DNA of 64,000 nucleotides from Deinococcus sp. AJ005 (GTDB lineage: Bacteria; Deinococcota; Deinococci; Deinococcales; Deinococcaceae). Where the stretch lies: NCBI RefSeq assembly GCF_009017495.1, contig NZ_CP044990.1, positions 3,316,713 to 3,380,712 of the forward strand, in the 5' to 3' direction. The position numbers and the translations under genes are program-made. Below the pieces are notes generated by a model. It did no database searches. It was not told where the DNA came from and saw only the letters and a program-made list of their open reading frames with translations. Position 1 is the stretch's first letter. Every line of letters begins with the position of its first letter. This document shows, piece after piece, positions 52,086 to 64,000 of the stretch.

Positions 52086-53687
52086 ATGGACTTTGCCACT
52101 CTCCGGGCCGACCTGATCGGAACTGACGCCGTGATCAACACGCCTTTCGGGGAGCGGCGGGTGACCTACGCGGATTACGTGGCCTCCGGGCGGGCGCTCA
52201 GGAGCGTGGAGGAGCGGATCAGCACGCTGGCGCTGCCGCTGTACGCCAACACTCACACTGAGGACAGCGCCACCGGAGCGCACAGCACCCACCTATCGCA
52301 TCAAGCCGCCGACTACATCCGGGGCCAACTGGGCGGCGACAAAACCTGCAAACTGGTCTTCTGCGGTTCGGGCAGCACAGCGGCGGTGCGGCGTATTCAG
52401 GACATTCTGGGACTGACCGTGTGCGGCGATCACCGCGCCACGGTGCTGGCCTCTATCCCCGAAAACGAGCGCCCGGTGGTCTTCGTCGGCCCCTACGAAC
52501 ACCACAGCAACGAGGTCAGTTGGCGCGAAACGCTGGCCGAGGTGGTGGAGCTGCCTCTGTGCGAGAAGGGCAATCTGGATCTGGACGCGCTGGTTCAGGC
52601 GCTCAAGTCCCCGCAGTACGCCCGCCGCCCCAAGATCGGCTCGTTCAGCGCGGCCAGCAATGTGACCGGCCTGCTGACCGACACCCGCACGGTGGCGCGC
52701 ATCCTGCACCAGCACGGGGCTTACGCCTTCTTCGACTTTGCGGCCAGCGGCCCTTACGTCAAGATCGATATGAAGCCGGGCAAACCGGACGGCTACGACG
52801 CCGTGTTCCTCAGCCCGCATAAGTTTGTGGGGGGGCCGGGAACGCCGGGGTTGCTGTGTTTTCAGGACCATCTGTACCATCTGAACGTGCCCAGCACGGC
52901 GGGCGGCGGCACTGTGCGCTATGTCAGCCGCACCAAACAGGTCTATATCGAGGATATCGAGGCGCGCGAGGACGCAGGCACGCCTGCCATTCTGGGCAAG
53001 GTTCGTACCGCGCTGGCTTTCAAGGTCAAGGAGGAACTGGGGGTGGACGAGTTGACAGCGCGAGAACACGAGCTGTTCGCCCGTGCGCTGGCGCGTCTGG
53101 GAACCAATGAGCAGATTCAGATTCTGGGCAACCCCCAGGCCGCTCGCCTCGCCTTCCTGTCTTTCCTGGTCAAAACGCCGGACGGCAGCTATCTGCATCC
53201 CCGGCTGGTGGTCCGCCTGCTCAACGACCTGTTCGGCATTCAGGCGCGCGGCGGCTGTGCCTGCGCCGGACCCTACGGCCATGTGCTGCTGAACATCGAC
53301 GACGAGCGCAGTGAGCGTTATATGCAGTGCGCGCTGTCCAACATCGACGGCCTCAAGCCCGGCTGGACCCGCCTGAACCTCGCGCCGTGGGCCAGTGATG
53401 GGGAAGTGGAATTCATCTTGAGTGCCATCGAATTCGTGGCCGAACACGGGGCGCGCTTTTTGCCGCTGTACGACTTCGACTGGATGACCGGGGCCTGGAC
53501 CCATGCGCAGGACGAGGCCCCAATGGACCTGTTCGGCGATCAGCGCCCACAGACAGGTGCGGGAGAAGTACCCTTCGCCTTCTATCTGACAGAGGCGCGG
53601 CGGATTTTAGAGACCCTGGGGCCAGCAGGGGAGGGGAGAGCTGTGCCCGAATACGTCCCCGGCGATCTGGTGTTTTTCGCGCACTGA
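52086..53687 (+). CDS. Class V aminotransferase (cysteine-desulfurase-like)
   Basis: A 533-residue PLP protein. The PLP lysine is in FLSPHKFVGGPGTPG; ANTHTEDSATG, GSGSTAAVRRIQ, VFVGPYEHHSNEVSWRE and FDFAASGPYVKID are SufS/CsdA-like. The loop RGGCACAGPYGH carries Cys residues as in desulfurases. It is much longer than SufS (about 405), with a C-terminal extension. Closest in style to a large class V protein of unknown substrate; no suf genes adjoin. Confidence 0.75.
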   Translation: MDFATLRADLIGTDAVINTPFGERRVTYADYVASGRALRSVEERISTLALPLYANTHTEDSATGAHSTHLSHQAADYIRGQLGGDKTCKLVFCGSGSTAAVRRIQDILGLTVCGDHRATVLASIPENERPVVFVGPYEHHSNEVSWRETLAEVVELPLCEKGNLDLDALVQALKSPQYARRPKIGSFSAASNVTGLLTDTRTVARILHQHGAYAFFDFAASGPYVKIDMKPGKPDGYDAVFLSPHKFVGGPGTPGLLCFQDHLYHLNVPSTAGGGTVRYVSRTKQVYIEDIEAREDAGTPAILGKVRTALAFKVKEELGVDELTAREHELFARALARLGTNEQIQILGNPQAARLAFLSFLVKTPDGSYLHPRLVVRLLNDLFGIQARGGCACAGPYGHVLLNIDDERSERYMQCALSNIDGLKPGWTRLNLAPWASDGEVEFILSAIEFVAEHGARFLPLYDFDWMTGAWTHAQDEAPMDLFGDQRPQTGAGEVPFAFYLTEARRILETLGPAGEGRAVPEYVPGDLVFFAH

Positions 53688-53788
53688 ACGGGATTCAGTC
53701 TCTCTCCATCAATTCTGAACCCACCTGTCGTCCAGGCCCACTGGACGGCCCCTCCCCCTGCCTTCCTCACCCGCAGCGGCTAGAATGC

Positions 53789-53802
53789 CTAACGCCCGTT
53801 AG
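53789..53802. promoter_or_regulatory. Palindromic operator candidate in the bkd promoter
   Basis: CTAACG-CC-CGTTAG, a perfect palindrome, follows a TAGAAT -10-like box (53781-53786), so it would cover the transcription start. Two further GTT(T)AGAC half-sites follow to 53819. TAACGnnCGTTA sites are bound by several TetR-type regulators of fatty- or branched-acid catabolism; the regulator is not in this window. Confidence 0.55.
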
Positions 53803-53831
53803 TTTAGACATCAGTTAGACAGATTCCGCCG

Positions 53832-55031
53832 ATGGCAGAGAACGTTCCAGCCTCTGCCGCCCGCTCAGGAGGCCCGCCCCAGATGACCACATCACCTCTG
53901 GTTGAACCCTTGCCCGTTACCGGGATTCAACCCTTCACCAAAGAACCCATCCGCTACATCGGTGAGGACGGTCTGCCCGTTCGGCCCCTCCCCACCGCCT
54001 ACACCCCCGAACGCCTGCGCGAGCTGCACAGCGTGATGCTGCGCGCCCGCGAGTTTGACCGCAAGCTGATCACGCTGCTGCGGCAGGGGCGCACCACCTT
54101 CTACGCGCAGTCCAGCGGCATGGAGGCCACACAGGTGGGCCTGGCGCATTCGGTCCGGCCCGGCCACGACTGGGTCTGGCCGTATTACCGCGATCACACG
54201 CTGGCGCTGGCGCTGGGCGTGCCGATGTTCGAGCTGATCAGTCAGGTGCTGGGCAGCAACTCCGATCCCAGCCGGGGCCGCCAGATGCCGCACCACTTCG
54301 CCGCCCGCAAGCAGAACTTCGTGTCCATCAGCAGTTCCATTGCCAATCAGGTGCCGCCCGCCACGGGCACGGCGATGGCGCAGAAGTATCTGGGCACCGA
54401 CGAGATCACTATCTGCACCTTTGGCGATGGAGCCACCAGCGAGGGCGACTGGCACGCCGGAATGAACATGGCCGGGGCGATGGCCGCGCCGTGCCTGTTC
54501 GTCTGCGAGAACAACCAGTGGGCCATCAGCACCAACCTGCGCGGTCAGACCGCCAGCGAGAACATCCATATCAAGGCCAAGGCGTATGGGATGCCCGGTT
54601 TCTATGTGGACGGCAACGATCTGGTGGCCGTCATGGAAGTCTGCACGCACGCCGCCGAGTGGGTGCGCGCCGGAAACGGCCCCGCGCTGGTGGAATGCCT
54701 GACCTACCGCGTCGGCTCCCACAGCAACGCCGATGCCGACGCCGAGAAGCACTACCGCACCCGCGAGGAGGTGCAGGAGTGGCTGGGCCGTGACCCGGTG
54801 GTGCGCGTCGAGAAACTGCTGGAACACCTGGGCCATCCCATCGGGTCCGAGGAACGCGCCAACATGATTTCCGCCGTTCACCGCGAGGTGGATGAGCAGG
54901 TCATCCGCGCCGAGGCCACTGGGCAGCCCGACTGGCGGATCATGTTCGAGGACGTCTATGCAGACATGCCCGGCCATCTGCGTGAAGAGGCCGCCATGCT
55001 GCGGGCCGAACAGGAAGGGGGTAGCAAATGA
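53832..55031 (+). CDS. bkdAA: Branched-chain 2-oxoacid dehydrogenase E1 alpha subunit
   Basis: A 399-residue TPP-binding subunit. [18 protein letters not shown] and [10 protein letters not shown] form the TPP fold; [10 protein letters not shown] is the phosphorylation-loop-like segment. The pattern [20 protein letters not shown] fits Bkd rather than Pdh. Start ATG 53832; an ATG at 53883 with AGGAGG 10 nt upstream is an alternative that would drop 17 residues. First gene of the E1alpha-E1beta-E2 operon. Confidence 0.9.
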   Translation: MAENVPASAARSGGPPQMTTSPLVEPLPVTGIQPFTKEPIRYIGEDGLPVRPLPTAYTPERLRELHSVMLRAREFDRKLITLLRQGRTTFYAQSSGMEATQVGLAHSVRPGHDWVWPYYRDHTLALALGVPMFELISQVLGSNSDPSRGRQMPHHFAARKQNFVSISSSIANQVPPATGTAMAQKYLGTDEITICTFGDGATSEGDWHAGMNMAGAMAAPCLFVCENNQWAISTNLRGQTASENIHIKAKAYGMPGFYVDGNDLVAVMEVCTHAAEWVRAGNGPALVECLTYRVGSHSNADADAEKHYRTREEVQEWLGRDPVVRVEKLLEHLGHPIGSEERANMISAVHREVDEQVIRAEATGQPDWRIMFEDVYADMPGHLREEAAMLRAEQEGGSK

Positions 55032-56047
55032 CCGCTACCCAGGAAAGGAAAGTCGAGGCCGCTCCCGCTGAATCCCGCACCATCAACCTGATCACCGCCG
55101 TCACCGAGGCACTGCACGAGGAAATGGAGCGTGACAGCCGGGTGGTGCTGTTCGGGCAGGACGTGGGCGCACGCGGCGGCGTGTTCATGGCAACGGCAGG
55201 TTTGCAGGCCACTTTTGGCAAAGAGCGTGTGTTTGACACCCCACTCAGCGAGGCCGCCATCGTGGGCGCGGCGGTGGGCATGGCCGTGCGCGGCTTACGG
55301 CCCGTGGCCGAGATTCAGTTCGCCGATTACATGGGGCCGGGCTTTGACCAGATCATCAGTCAGGCGGCCAAGCTGCGCTACCGCAGCGGCGGCCAGTACA
55401 CTGCGCCGATGGTCATCCGCACGCCGTCGGGCGGCGGCGTCAAGGGCGGCCACCACCACAGCCAGAGTCCCGAGAGTTACTACACCCACACGCCGGGCCT
55501 GAAAGTGGTGATGCCCAGCACGCCCTACGACGCCAAGGGACTGTTGAAAGCCGCGATTCGAGGTGAAGATCCAGTGATCTTCTTTGAACCCAAGCGGCTG
55601 TACCGCGCTTCCAAAGGTGAAGTGCCGGGCCATGACTACACCGTAAAAATTGGCGAGGCCGCCATCCGCCGCGAGGGCACGGACCTGAGCCTGATTGGTT
55701 ACGGCGGCGTCATGCCCGATCTGGAACGCGCCGCCGACGCGCTGGGGGCCGAGGGCGTCAGTGTCGAGGTTATTGACCTGCGCAGCCTGGTGCCCTGGGA
55801 CAAGGAACTGGTCCTCAGCAGCGTGCAGAAGACGGGCCGCGCCGTCCTCGTCAGCGAGGCCCCGCGCATCAGCAACTTCATGGGCGAGGTGGCGTATAGC
55901 ATTCAGGCCGAAGCCTTCGACTCTTTGCTGGCCCCCGTTGGACAGGTGGCAGGCTTCGATATCCCATACCCCTACGTGCAGGACAAGATCTATCTGCCCG
56001 GCCCCAACCGCATCACGGCGGCCTGCGTGCAGGCGCTGAATTATTAA
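55028..56047 (+). CDS. bkdAB: Branched-chain 2-oxoacid dehydrogenase E1 beta subunit
   Basis: A 339-residue transketolase-type beta subunit: [62 protein letters not shown]. It pairs with the upstream E1alpha; the ATG overlaps that stop (ATGA). Confidence 0.93.
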   Translation: MTATQERKVEAAPAESRTINLITAVTEALHEEMERDSRVVLFGQDVGARGGVFMATAGLQATFGKERVFDTPLSEAAIVGAAVGMAVRGLRPVAEIQFADYMGPGFDQIISQAAKLRYRSGGQYTAPMVIRTPSGGGVKGGHHHSQSPESYYTHTPGLKVVMPSTPYDAKGLLKAAIRGEDPVIFFEPKRLYRASKGEVPGHDYTVKIGEAAIRREGTDLSLIGYGGVMPDLERAADALGAEGVSVEVIDLRSLVPWDKELVLSSVQKTGRAVLVSEAPRISNFMGEVAYSIQAEAFDSLLAPVGQVAGFDIPYPYVQDKIYLPGPNRITAACVQALNY

Positions 56048-56080
56048 CTGCTGCCTGCCGCTCATACAAAGCGCCCGCGT

Positions 56081-56086
56081 TAAGCT
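56081..56086 (+). promoter_or_regulatory. -10 box before the 81-aa gene in the bkd locus
   Basis: TAAGCT, 6 nt before the ATG at 56093. Confidence 0.35.
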
Positions 56087-56092
56087 GCGTCC

Positions 56093-56338
56093 ATGAAGCT
56101 CAAGCTCAACCCTGACCTGCTGCGTCCGCTGCTGGGCACCATCGGCCTGATGATCGGCTTCGGCGTATACGCGGTGGCGGGTGATCTTCCCCAGCCATGG
56201 CAGCGCCTGAGCATTGGCGCGATGTTTGCCCTGCTGGGCGTCAGCGCCGTGATCTACGGCAGGGGCGAACGCTGGATTCAGGTACTGGGCGGCGTGCTGA
56301 TCGCTTATGGACTGCTGCGGGCATTGTTGCTCGGCTAG
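56093..56338 (+). CDS. Small membrane protein inside the bkd operon
   Basis: An 81-residue protein with three hydrophobic segments: LLGTIGLMIGFGVYAVAG, LSIGAMFALLGVSAVIYG and VLGGVLIAYGLLRALLLG. It lies between E1beta (46 nt gap) and E2 (77 nt gap) on the same strand. No family recognised; it has its own TAAGCT box and may be independently expressed. Confidence 0.6.
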   Translation: MKLKLNPDLLRPLLGTIGLMIGFGVYAVAGDLPQPWQRLSIGAMFALLGVSAVIYGRGERWIQVLGGVLIAYGLLRALLLG

Positions 56339-56415
56339 GTCAGGGGCAGAAGGCCAAAACACCACGCCCCGCCCCCTCTTTTCCCACAACCCACATCCCA
56401 CAACCGAGGTAATCC

Positions 56416-57975
<1,560 letters not shown>

Positions 57976-58132
57976 ACTCCTTAATACTGCCGAACCCCAA
58001 GCTGAGATAAAGGTGCGCCCCGGATTCGTCAAGGGCGCATCAGCTTCAAAGATTAAGGTGAGATATCCGGGGCAGGCCCCTGCCACCATCCTTCTCGATT
58101 TCGCCCCCATTCAGGAGACTTCCCAAACTGCC

Positions 58133-58612
58133 ATGATGACCCGCATCCTCCTTCCCCTGCTGTGCCTGACGGCCCTGGCCCCTGCGGCTGGGGCGCTGAA
58201 GGTGCAGGTCTGGGATAGGGAATTGCAAACGAAGGTGGGCGACGGCGAGAGCAGCGGCAGCAAGCTGGTCATGCAGTTCGTGGGCGACTACGACGGCCCG
58301 GTGGTGGTGCTGTTCGCCCAGACCGACGAGGAAAAGTCGCGCGTCACCTTCCCCGGCCTCAAGAGCAGTTACAACGGCAGCCTCAGCAAGGGGCTATTGA
58401 CCTTGCAGATGCCGGGGGCGTCTGGGGCCAGCCCCACCAATACCTCGCTTACCCTCAGCAAATTCCTGACTCCCTTCAAGCTGACCCTCAGCGCGCAGCC
58501 TGCTGGACTTTCCCTGAGCCTGCCGGGCCTCAAGACCACAGACACGGCGGCCAAAGACAGTTCCGGTAAAAGCGGCGCGGCTAAGGACAGTTCCGCCAAA
58601 GACGGCAAATAG
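58133..58612 (+). CDS. Secreted protein of unknown function
   Basis: A 159-residue protein with a signal peptide ([20 protein letters not shown]). The mature part has beta-type segments ([32 protein letters not shown]) and a Lys/Ser/Asp-rich, repetitive C-terminus ([21 protein letters not shown]). AGGAGA lies upstream. It precedes a two-component system by 25 nt, so it might be a partner or target; no family recognised. Confidence 0.6.
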   Translation: MMTRILLPLLCLTALAPAAGALKVQVWDRELQTKVGDGESSGSKLVMQFVGDYDGPVVVLFAQTDEEKSRVTFPGLKSSYNGSLSKGLLTLQMPGASGASPTNTSLTLSKFLTPFKLTLSAQPAGLSLSLPGLKTTDTAAKDSSGKSGAAKDSSAKDGK

Positions 58613-58637
58613 ACTCGCCCCACCCCAAGGAGACCTC

Positions 58638-59297
<660 letters not shown>

Positions 59298-59302
59298 AAC
59301 AG

Positions 59303-60688
59303 ATGTTGCCAGAAACCCGCCCCGCCCCGAATGCTGCGCCCGCCGCACCACACAGGCGGGGCGCGGTGCTGACGCCGGGGGCCGGGATGGCGTCGGCGCG
59401 GGTGGCGTGGCGGCATAGTCTGCGTTTCCGGCTGGCGGCCACCTACAGCCTGCTGGCCCTAGCGCTGATCCTGCTGATCAGTCTGGGCGTGGTGTCGCTG
59501 CTGCTCTCGCGCATGGATCAGCAGTTCAATGCCCGCCTGAATGACCGCGCCGACACGCTGGCCGAGGCGTTCTCTACATCCGGCGCGGGTCTGGGCAAGA
59601 CGGCGAGTGGGGCCAACGCCTACACCATGCTGATTGACGAGGACGGCACGGTCAAGGCGGCCAGTCCCATCTTGCGGAATTTTTTGAATGCCCCCTACCC
59701 CTATGGTGACCGGTCGCAGGTCAGCATCGGGGAGACCTCTGTTCGGGCGGTCAAGCGCGAGGCAGGGGATTTTGGGACCCTGTGGGTGGGTCTGCCCGAG
59801 GACGACCTGATCGCCGCCCGCCAGAGCGCCGCGAGTGCCCTGCTGATCGCGCTGGTGTTCACGCCGCTGATCCTGCTGCTGGTGGGCTGGTGGGTGGGCC
59901 GCCGGGCGCTGTCGGGGTTGCAGGGGGCGGCGAATCTGGCAGACCAGATTGACCCTGGCCTTAGCCTTGCCACGCTGCCGCTGCCTGCCCGCGAGGACGA
60001 GGTCCACCGCCTTCTGAGTGCCATCAACCGCCTGCTGGTCCGCATCGAGGCTGGGCAGGCGCGCGAGAAGCAACTGCTAGGGCAGATCGTGCATGAGCTG
60101 GGCGCGCCGCTGACCGTGTTGCAGGCCAGCCTGCGCCGCGCCGAGGAACGTATCGACGACCCGGAAGTTCGCCGCGCCGCGCTGGTGGCCGATGAACTGA
60201 CCTTTACCACCCAGGACCTGATGCAACTGGCACGCGGACAACTGGAGCTGAAGCTGGCGTGGCATTACATCCCGGCGCGCACCTTGCAGGAACGGCTGGA
60301 GCGGCTGGTGCCCGGCACGCTGTACGAGGGTGACTGGACTGGCGGCATCCTGTGTGACCCGGACCGATTGACGCAGGCCGTCCGCAACCTGCTGGCGAAC
60401 GCCCGCCGCGCCGCCGGACCGGACGGCAGCGTGAAGCTGACGCTGGAAGAAACGGTGGACCACCTGACCTTCACCGTGCGCGACAGCGGCCCCGGCCTGC
60501 CCCCCGAACTGGGCGAGCGCATCTTCGAGCCGTTCATCAGCGGCGCGGGCAGCAGCGGCCTGGGCCTGAGCGTCTCGCGCCAGATCGCGGTGATGCACGG
60601 TGGCCGCCTGAGCGGCGGCAACCACCCAGGCGGCGGCGCACAGTTCGTGCTGGCCATTCCGGGCGCGGCGCTGGGAGATGAGGACTAG
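59303..60688 (+). CDS. Sensor histidine kinase
   Basis: A 461-residue membrane kinase. Two membrane helices (about residues 43-68 and 183-205) flank an extracytoplasmic sensor of about 110 residues; a HAMP-like linker, then the H-box [14 protein letters not shown]-box [10 protein letters not shown]1 DSGPGLPPE and G2 [11 protein letters not shown]. The usual Asn at the H-box fits HELGAPL. It partners the adjacent regulator. Confidence 0.94.
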   Translation: MLPETRPAPNAAPAAPHRRGAVLTPGAGMASARVAWRHSLRFRLAATYSLLALALILLISLGVVSLLLSRMDQQFNARLNDRADTLAEAFSTSGAGLGKTASGANAYTMLIDEDGTVKAASPILRNFLNAPYPYGDRSQVSIGETSVRAVKREAGDFGTLWVGLPEDDLIAARQSAASALLIALVFTPLILLLVGWWVGRRALSGLQGAANLADQIDPGLSLATLPLPAREDEVHRLLSAINRLLVRIEAGQAREKQLLGQIVHELGAPLTVLQASLRRAEERIDDPEVRRAALVADELTFTTQDLMQLARGQLELKLAWHYIPARTLQERLERLVPGTLYEGDWTGGILCDPDRLTQAVRNLLANARRAAGPDGSVKLTLEETVDHLTFTVRDSGPGLPPELGERIFEPFISGAGSSGLGLSVSRQIAVMHGGRLSGGNHPGGGAQFVLAIPGAALGDED

Positions 60689-60841
60689 CAGGACAGTCCA
60701 GGTTCGGCAGCTTTCCGGAAAAATGAGTGGCGGGGCGGGGGAAGATGGACGGCTGGCCAAGCCATTTTCCGCAGCTCCATCATCCAGTTGATGGTCTTCC
60801 GCATATCTCTGGTCAGGTGATCCCACGCCGACGGAGAATTT

Positions 60842-61474
60842 ATGACCCGCAACGAAACCGAGTTCAAGACCGCCCTACCCAGCCGCCCCTCCTCTGCCAC
60901 GTCCACTGTTCCGGTGGCCAGAGATACCCTGGCCTGGAAGATTGATGCGCTGGAACTCCGCATGGTGGGCTGGTGGGCGCAGCACGGCATTCTGCTGCTG
61001 CGGCTGGCGCTGGGCGTGGTGTTCTTCTGGTTCGGCGTGCAGAAATTCTTTCCAGGGATCAGCGTGGCCCAGGACCTCGCCACCAACACTATCTCGGTCC
61101 TGACCTTTGGCCATGTCCCGCCAAATGTCAGCCTGCCCGTGCTGGCCACCTGGGAATGTCTGATCGGACTGGGGCTGCTTTCCGGGCGTTTCCTGCGCCT
61201 GACCCTGCTGCTGCTGTTCGCGCAGATGGCGGGTACGTTCCTGCCGCTGGTGTTCTTTCCCGCCGAAACGTTCAAGATCGTGCCGTGGGTACCCACGCTG
61301 GAAGGGCAGTACATCATCAAGAATCTGGTGCTGATCTCGGCTGGTCTGGTAGTGGGGGCAACCTCGCGCGGGGGCCGCATCATTCACAGCGCGGTGGCGG
61401 CCCAGACGGCAGAGAACACGCAGAACCTGCACGCCCGCTTCCGCCGCCGTTTTCACCGCAACCCCGAGGCCTAA
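60842..61474 (+). CDS. DoxX-like membrane protein
   Basis: A 210-residue protein with a polar N-terminal 45 residues and four hydrophobic helices: LLLRLALGVVFFWFGVQKFFPGIS (the DoxX signature), VLATWECLIGLGLLSGRFL, LTLLLLFAQMAGTFLPLVFF and IIKNLVLISAGLVVG. It ends in a basic tail. Function of the family is ill-defined (quinone or redox membrane proteins). Confidence 0.78.
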   Translation: MTRNETEFKTALPSRPSSATSTVPVARDTLAWKIDALELRMVGWWAQHGILLLRLALGVVFFWFGVQKFFPGISVAQDLATNTISVLTFGHVPPNVSLPVLATWECLIGLGLLSGRFLRLTLLLLFAQMAGTFLPLVFFPAETFKIVPWVPTLEGQYIIKNLVLISAGLVVGATSRGGRIIHSAVAAQTAENTQNLHARFRRRFHRNPEA

Positions 61475-61511
61475 ATAGACTGGGACAGCGTGTCTGGGAC
61501 CGCCGCCCCGC

Positions 61512-61517
61512 TATGCT
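61512..61517 (+). promoter_or_regulatory. -10 box of a leaderless promoter for dprA
   Basis: TATGCT, 6 nt before the GTG at 61524. Confidence 0.4.
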
Positions 61518-61523
61518 GACCGC

Positions 61524-62612
61524 GTGACCACTGCCGCCCAGAATCCTGACGCCGCCTCCGAATTGCTGGCCCTGCTGATCCTGCGCCTGACCCCCAACCT
61601 GGGGCCGCGCAGGATCGAATCTTTGCGGCGGCATTTCGGCAGCGCGCGGGCGGCCCTGCATGCGCCCCTGCTGAAGCTGCGTGACGTGCCGGGACTGGAC
61701 TCTAAAAGTGTGGCTGGCATGGGCAACCCCAAAGCAGCGGCGGGCGCACAGGCCGAGGTGGAAAAGGCCGCACGCATGGGCGTGACCCTGCTGGGCCGGG
61801 GGCTGGACGGCTATCCGGCGGCGCTGGAGGCCCTGGGCGATCCGCCCCCGGTGCTGTGGGTGCTGGGAGAGTTGCCCGAACTGAGCGTGGTGCCGCGCGC
61901 CGTGGGCATCGTGGGCACGCGGGCGGCCAGTCCCTATGCCGTCAGCCTGACCCGCAGGATTTCCGGCGATCTGGCGCGGGCGGGCGTGGTGATCGTCAGC
62001 GGACTGGCACGCGGCATCGACACGGCGGCCCACGGCGCGGCGGTGGAAGCCGGAGGCCAGAGCATCGGCGTGCTGGGCTGCGCCGTCAACGTGATCTACC
62101 CGCGCGAGAACGAGCGGCTGGCCGAACACCTGACCCTGATCAGCGAGTACCCGCTGGACACTGGCCCGGCCCAGCATCACTTTCCAACGAGAAACCGTTT
62201 GATCGCAGCCCTGAGCGCGGGCACACTGGTGGTGGAGGGCGAGCGCAAATCTGGCTCCCTAATCACCGCCACGCACGCACTGGAATGCGGGCGCACGGTC
62301 TTTGCGGTTCCTGGCCGGGCGGGCGATCCCCGCGCCGCTGGCCCCCATGCCCTGCTGCGCGACGGCGCGGTGCTGACCGAAACGGCGCAGGACGTGCTGG
62401 ATGAACTGGGCTGGGGGCAGGCCCCCGCCGCTCCTATTCCCGATCTGCCGCCCGAGCAGGCCCGTGTGCTGAAGTCCCTGACCGCCCCCGCCACGCTGGA
62501 CGATCTCCAGGCCACGACGGGCCTGCCCCTGCCCGAGCTTCAGACCGCGCTGGTCATGCTTCAACTGATGGGCCTGGCTGAGGAAGTGGGCGGAAGGTGG
62601 GCGCGACGCTAA
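61524..62612 (+). CDS. dprA: DNA processing protein DprA
   Basis: A 362-residue protein that loads RecA on incoming single-stranded DNA during transformation. An N-terminal helical SAM/HhH-like region precedes the Rossmann-like core with [55 protein letters not shown] and [17 protein letters not shown]. The C-terminus is a winged helix ([22 protein letters not shown]). GTG start at 61524 with TATGCT upstream. Confidence 0.95.
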   Translation: MTTAAQNPDAASELLALLILRLTPNLGPRRIESLRRHFGSARAALHAPLLKLRDVPGLDSKSVAGMGNPKAAAGAQAEVEKAARMGVTLLGRGLDGYPAALEALGDPPPVLWVLGELPELSVVPRAVGIVGTRAASPYAVSLTRRISGDLARAGVVIVSGLARGIDTAAHGAAVEAGGQSIGVLGCAVNVIYPRENERLAEHLTLISEYPLDTGPAQHHFPTRNRLIAALSAGTLVVEGERKSGSLITATHALECGRTVFAVPGRAGDPRAAGPHALLRDGAVLTETAQDVLDELGWGQAPAAPIPDLPPEQARVLKSLTAPATLDDLQATTGLPLPELQTALVMLQLMGLAEEVGGRWARR

Positions 62613-62632
62613 ACCGAATTCATGAGCCAGAT

Positions 62633-62920
62633 TCAAAGGTGCTGAGGCCCGAAATCCTTCTCCACATCCACACGCGGCGGTCCCGGCAACGTCACGCCCT
62701 CGCGCGCAGGTTCGGCCAGATCGGGTAACAGGCTCCTGATTCCGACATTCAGATGACCGTCAACACCCTCAATCCCATCCGAAAGCGGATCAAGGTTGAG
62801 TGTCCAGCCTCCGCCGTCCCACAATGTCTCAAGCGTCAACGCCTCGCCCCCTTGCAGCGCAGCAAGTTCCAGATCATCGATGCGGACGCGGACGCCCTGG
62901 CGGGTAAAGCGAACTTTCAT
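62633..62920 (-). CDS. Small hypothetical protein (DUF7009-like?)
   Basis: A 95-residue protein beginning MKVRFTRQGVRVRIDDLELAALQGGEALTL, acidic later, with no signal or membrane segment. The MKVRFxxxGVRVRIDxLE start recalls small proteins of a DUF7009-like type, a weak resemblance. It is divergent from the epimerase gene. Function unknown. Confidence 0.5.
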   Translation of the reverse strand: MKVRFTRQGVRVRIDDLELAALQGGEALTLETLWDGGGWTLNLDPLSDGIEGVDGHLNVGIRSLLPDLAEPAREGVTLPGPPRVDVEKDFGPQHL

Positions 62921-62940
62921 ACCTCCTATTCTGCCCGCTC

Positions 62941-62946
62941 TATGGT
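62941..62946 (+). promoter_or_regulatory. -10 box of a leaderless promoter for the epimerase gene
   Basis: TATGGT, 6 nt before the ATG at 62953, the same hexamer and spacing as at 40833. Confidence 0.45.
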
Positions 62947-62952
62947 GGGGCT

Positions 62953-63915
62953 ATGAACATCCTGATTCTGGGCGGCACGCAGTTCGTGGGGCGGCACATC
63001 GTAGAGGCGTTTCTGGATTCGGGCCACAAGGTCACGGTCCTGACGCGCGGCAAATCGAAGGACGAACTGCCTGAAGCTGTCGAGCGTCTGCATGGAGACC
63101 GCGACGAGGGCGCGGCGGGCCTGAGCGCATTGGAAGGCCGGGAGTGGTACGCCTGCGTGGATGTCAGCGGCTACACGCCCCGGCAGGTCCGCGCCAGCGC
63201 CTCAGCCTTGCAGGGCCACGTGGGGCGTTATGTCTTCGTTAGCACCGTCAGTGTTTACGCCGAACCGGAGCGCCATCCAGTGCGCGAGGACGATCCGCTG
63301 TCGCCGCCCGCCGCTGAGGACGTGACCGAGGTTTCGGGCAAGACCTACGGCCCCCTCAAGGTGACCTGCGAGAACATCGTCCACGAGGTCTACGGCGAAC
63401 ACTGCACGGTGCTGCGCCCGCAGATCGTGGCCGGGCCGTTCGATCACACTGCGCGCTATCCGTACTGGGTGGACCGCGCTGCGGGTGGCGGAGCGGTGCT
63501 GACTCCCGGCGAGGGCCAGGATTACCTTCAGGTCATCGACGCCCGCGATCTGGCGCGTTTCACGGTCAAGGTGGTGGAGGACGGCACTGACGGCACCTTC
63601 AACATGTCCGGGCCAAGAATAAGCTGGACCGAATTTATGGGGGTGCTGGGCGTCACGGGTCCGGTGTGGGTAGATAGTGAGACACTGAAGGCGAACGGTT
63701 TAGGCTCTAAAGAACTGCCCGTCTATCTCTCCGCAGACGGCGAGCAGGGCGGCATGATGGACGTGGACAACGCGCGGGCGATGGCGGCGGGCCTGACCCT
63801 GACAGACCCGGCAGTGACGGCACGCGATACGCGGGAATGGAGCAGGGATGCGGACCTTCAATACACCCTGACACCGGAGCGCGAGGCTGAGATTCTGGCG
63901 TCGCTGGGCGGCTAA
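62953..63915 (+). CDS. NAD-dependent epimerase/dehydratase family protein
   Basis: A 320-residue extended SDR: Rossmann ILGGTQFVGRHIVEAF, an active-site segment YVFVSTVSVYAEPERHPVREDDPLSPP, and KTYGPLKVTCENIV containing the usual Tyr-x3-Lys (YGPLK). Family members act on nucleotide sugars or as reductases; substrate unknown. The stop at 63915 leaves only 85 nt to the window end. Confidence 0.8.
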   Translation: MNILILGGTQFVGRHIVEAFLDSGHKVTVLTRGKSKDELPEAVERLHGDRDEGAAGLSALEGREWYACVDVSGYTPRQVRASASALQGHVGRYVFVSTVSVYAEPERHPVREDDPLSPPAAEDVTEVSGKTYGPLKVTCENIVHEVYGEHCTVLRPQIVAGPFDHTARYPYWVDRAAGGGAVLTPGEGQDYLQVIDARDLARFTVKVVEDGTDGTFNMSGPRISWTEFMGVLGVTGPVWVDSETLKANGLGSKELPVYLSADGEQGGMMDVDNARAMAAGLTLTDPAVTARDTREWSRDADLQYTLTPEREAEILASLGG

Positions 63916-64000
63916 TCGGCTCACCCAACCTGGCCGGGAGGCCGGGATATGGGTGATATGCTGCCCCACGCTACGCATTACGGAAGGGAGGTGCGCGCCT

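Noticed and set aside
63916..64000. Start of another gene at the window edge
   Set aside because: A GGGAGG-like stretch is seen near 63985, but too little sequence follows to support a coding call.

Overview
The window is GC-rich chromosomal DNA from a Deinococcus-type bacterium. The evidence is indirect but consistent: high GC, a bacillithiol-type disulfide reductase, a Deinococcus-like multi-repeat PRC-barrel protein, short dispersed noncoding repeats of the SNR kind, and many genes whose start codon lies only 5-8 nt after a TANNNT -10 box (leaderless mRNAs). No tRNA, rRNA, CRISPR array, prophage or complete insertion sequence was seen. Genes are dense and mostly in short operons with ATGA-type overlaps.

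Layout. 1-8.6 kb (minus): ackA-pta acetate pathway, a PF10023-type lipoprotein peptidase with a TIGR01777 epimerase, an aquaporin, cysK, and a PRC-barrel protein carrying 69-residue tandem repeats with a 45-aa membrane protein upstream. 8.9-14 kb: a P-loop NTPase coupled to an enolase-superfamily enzyme, small membrane proteins, an MFS transporter with a repeat element at its start codon, and nth. 14-23.3 kb: a tyrosine autokinase/chain-length regulator with an O-antigen ligase-like polymerase, a subtilase lipoprotein, a four-CBS protein, an HDAC-fold deacetylase, a Crp-type regulator, corA and fluC. 23.3-31.3 kb: xseA, then a minus-strand arginine operon (argG, two GNATs, argH, a HIT protein, two more GNATs and an argA-like synthase). 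One of these GNATs is fused to a low-GC SUKH (SMI1/KNR4) domain.

31-37.8 kb: a REC-roadblock-like regulator, a thioesterase and the complete livJHMGF branched-chain amino-acid ABC transporter. 37.9-47.2 kb: an MFS exporter, an aminotransferase, four secreted proteins including a dipeptide-type binding protein, a YpdA-type reductase and a VanW protein. 47.3-52 kb: the origin-proximal cluster mnmG-(LAGLIDADG ORF)-rsmG-parA-parB, with two parS-like sites. 52-58 kb: a class V aminotransferase and a branched-chain 2-oxoacid dehydrogenase operon (E1alpha, E1beta, a small membrane protein, E2); the E3 gene is not here. 58-64 kb: a secreted protein, a two-component system, a DoxX-like protein, dprA, a small hypothetical protein and an NAD-dependent epimerase.

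Functionally the region combines central and amino-acid metabolism (Liv uptake feeding the Bkd complex; arginine and cysteine synthesis), chromosome partition and DNA processing (parAB, nth, xseA, dprA), and envelope functions. The most unusual items are the GNAT-SUKH fusion inside the arginine operon, the repeat element whose end forms the Shine-Dalgarno and start codon of a transporter gene, the repeated parS-like sites (one encoding the C-terminus of MnmG), and the PRC-barrel/tandem-repeat protein.
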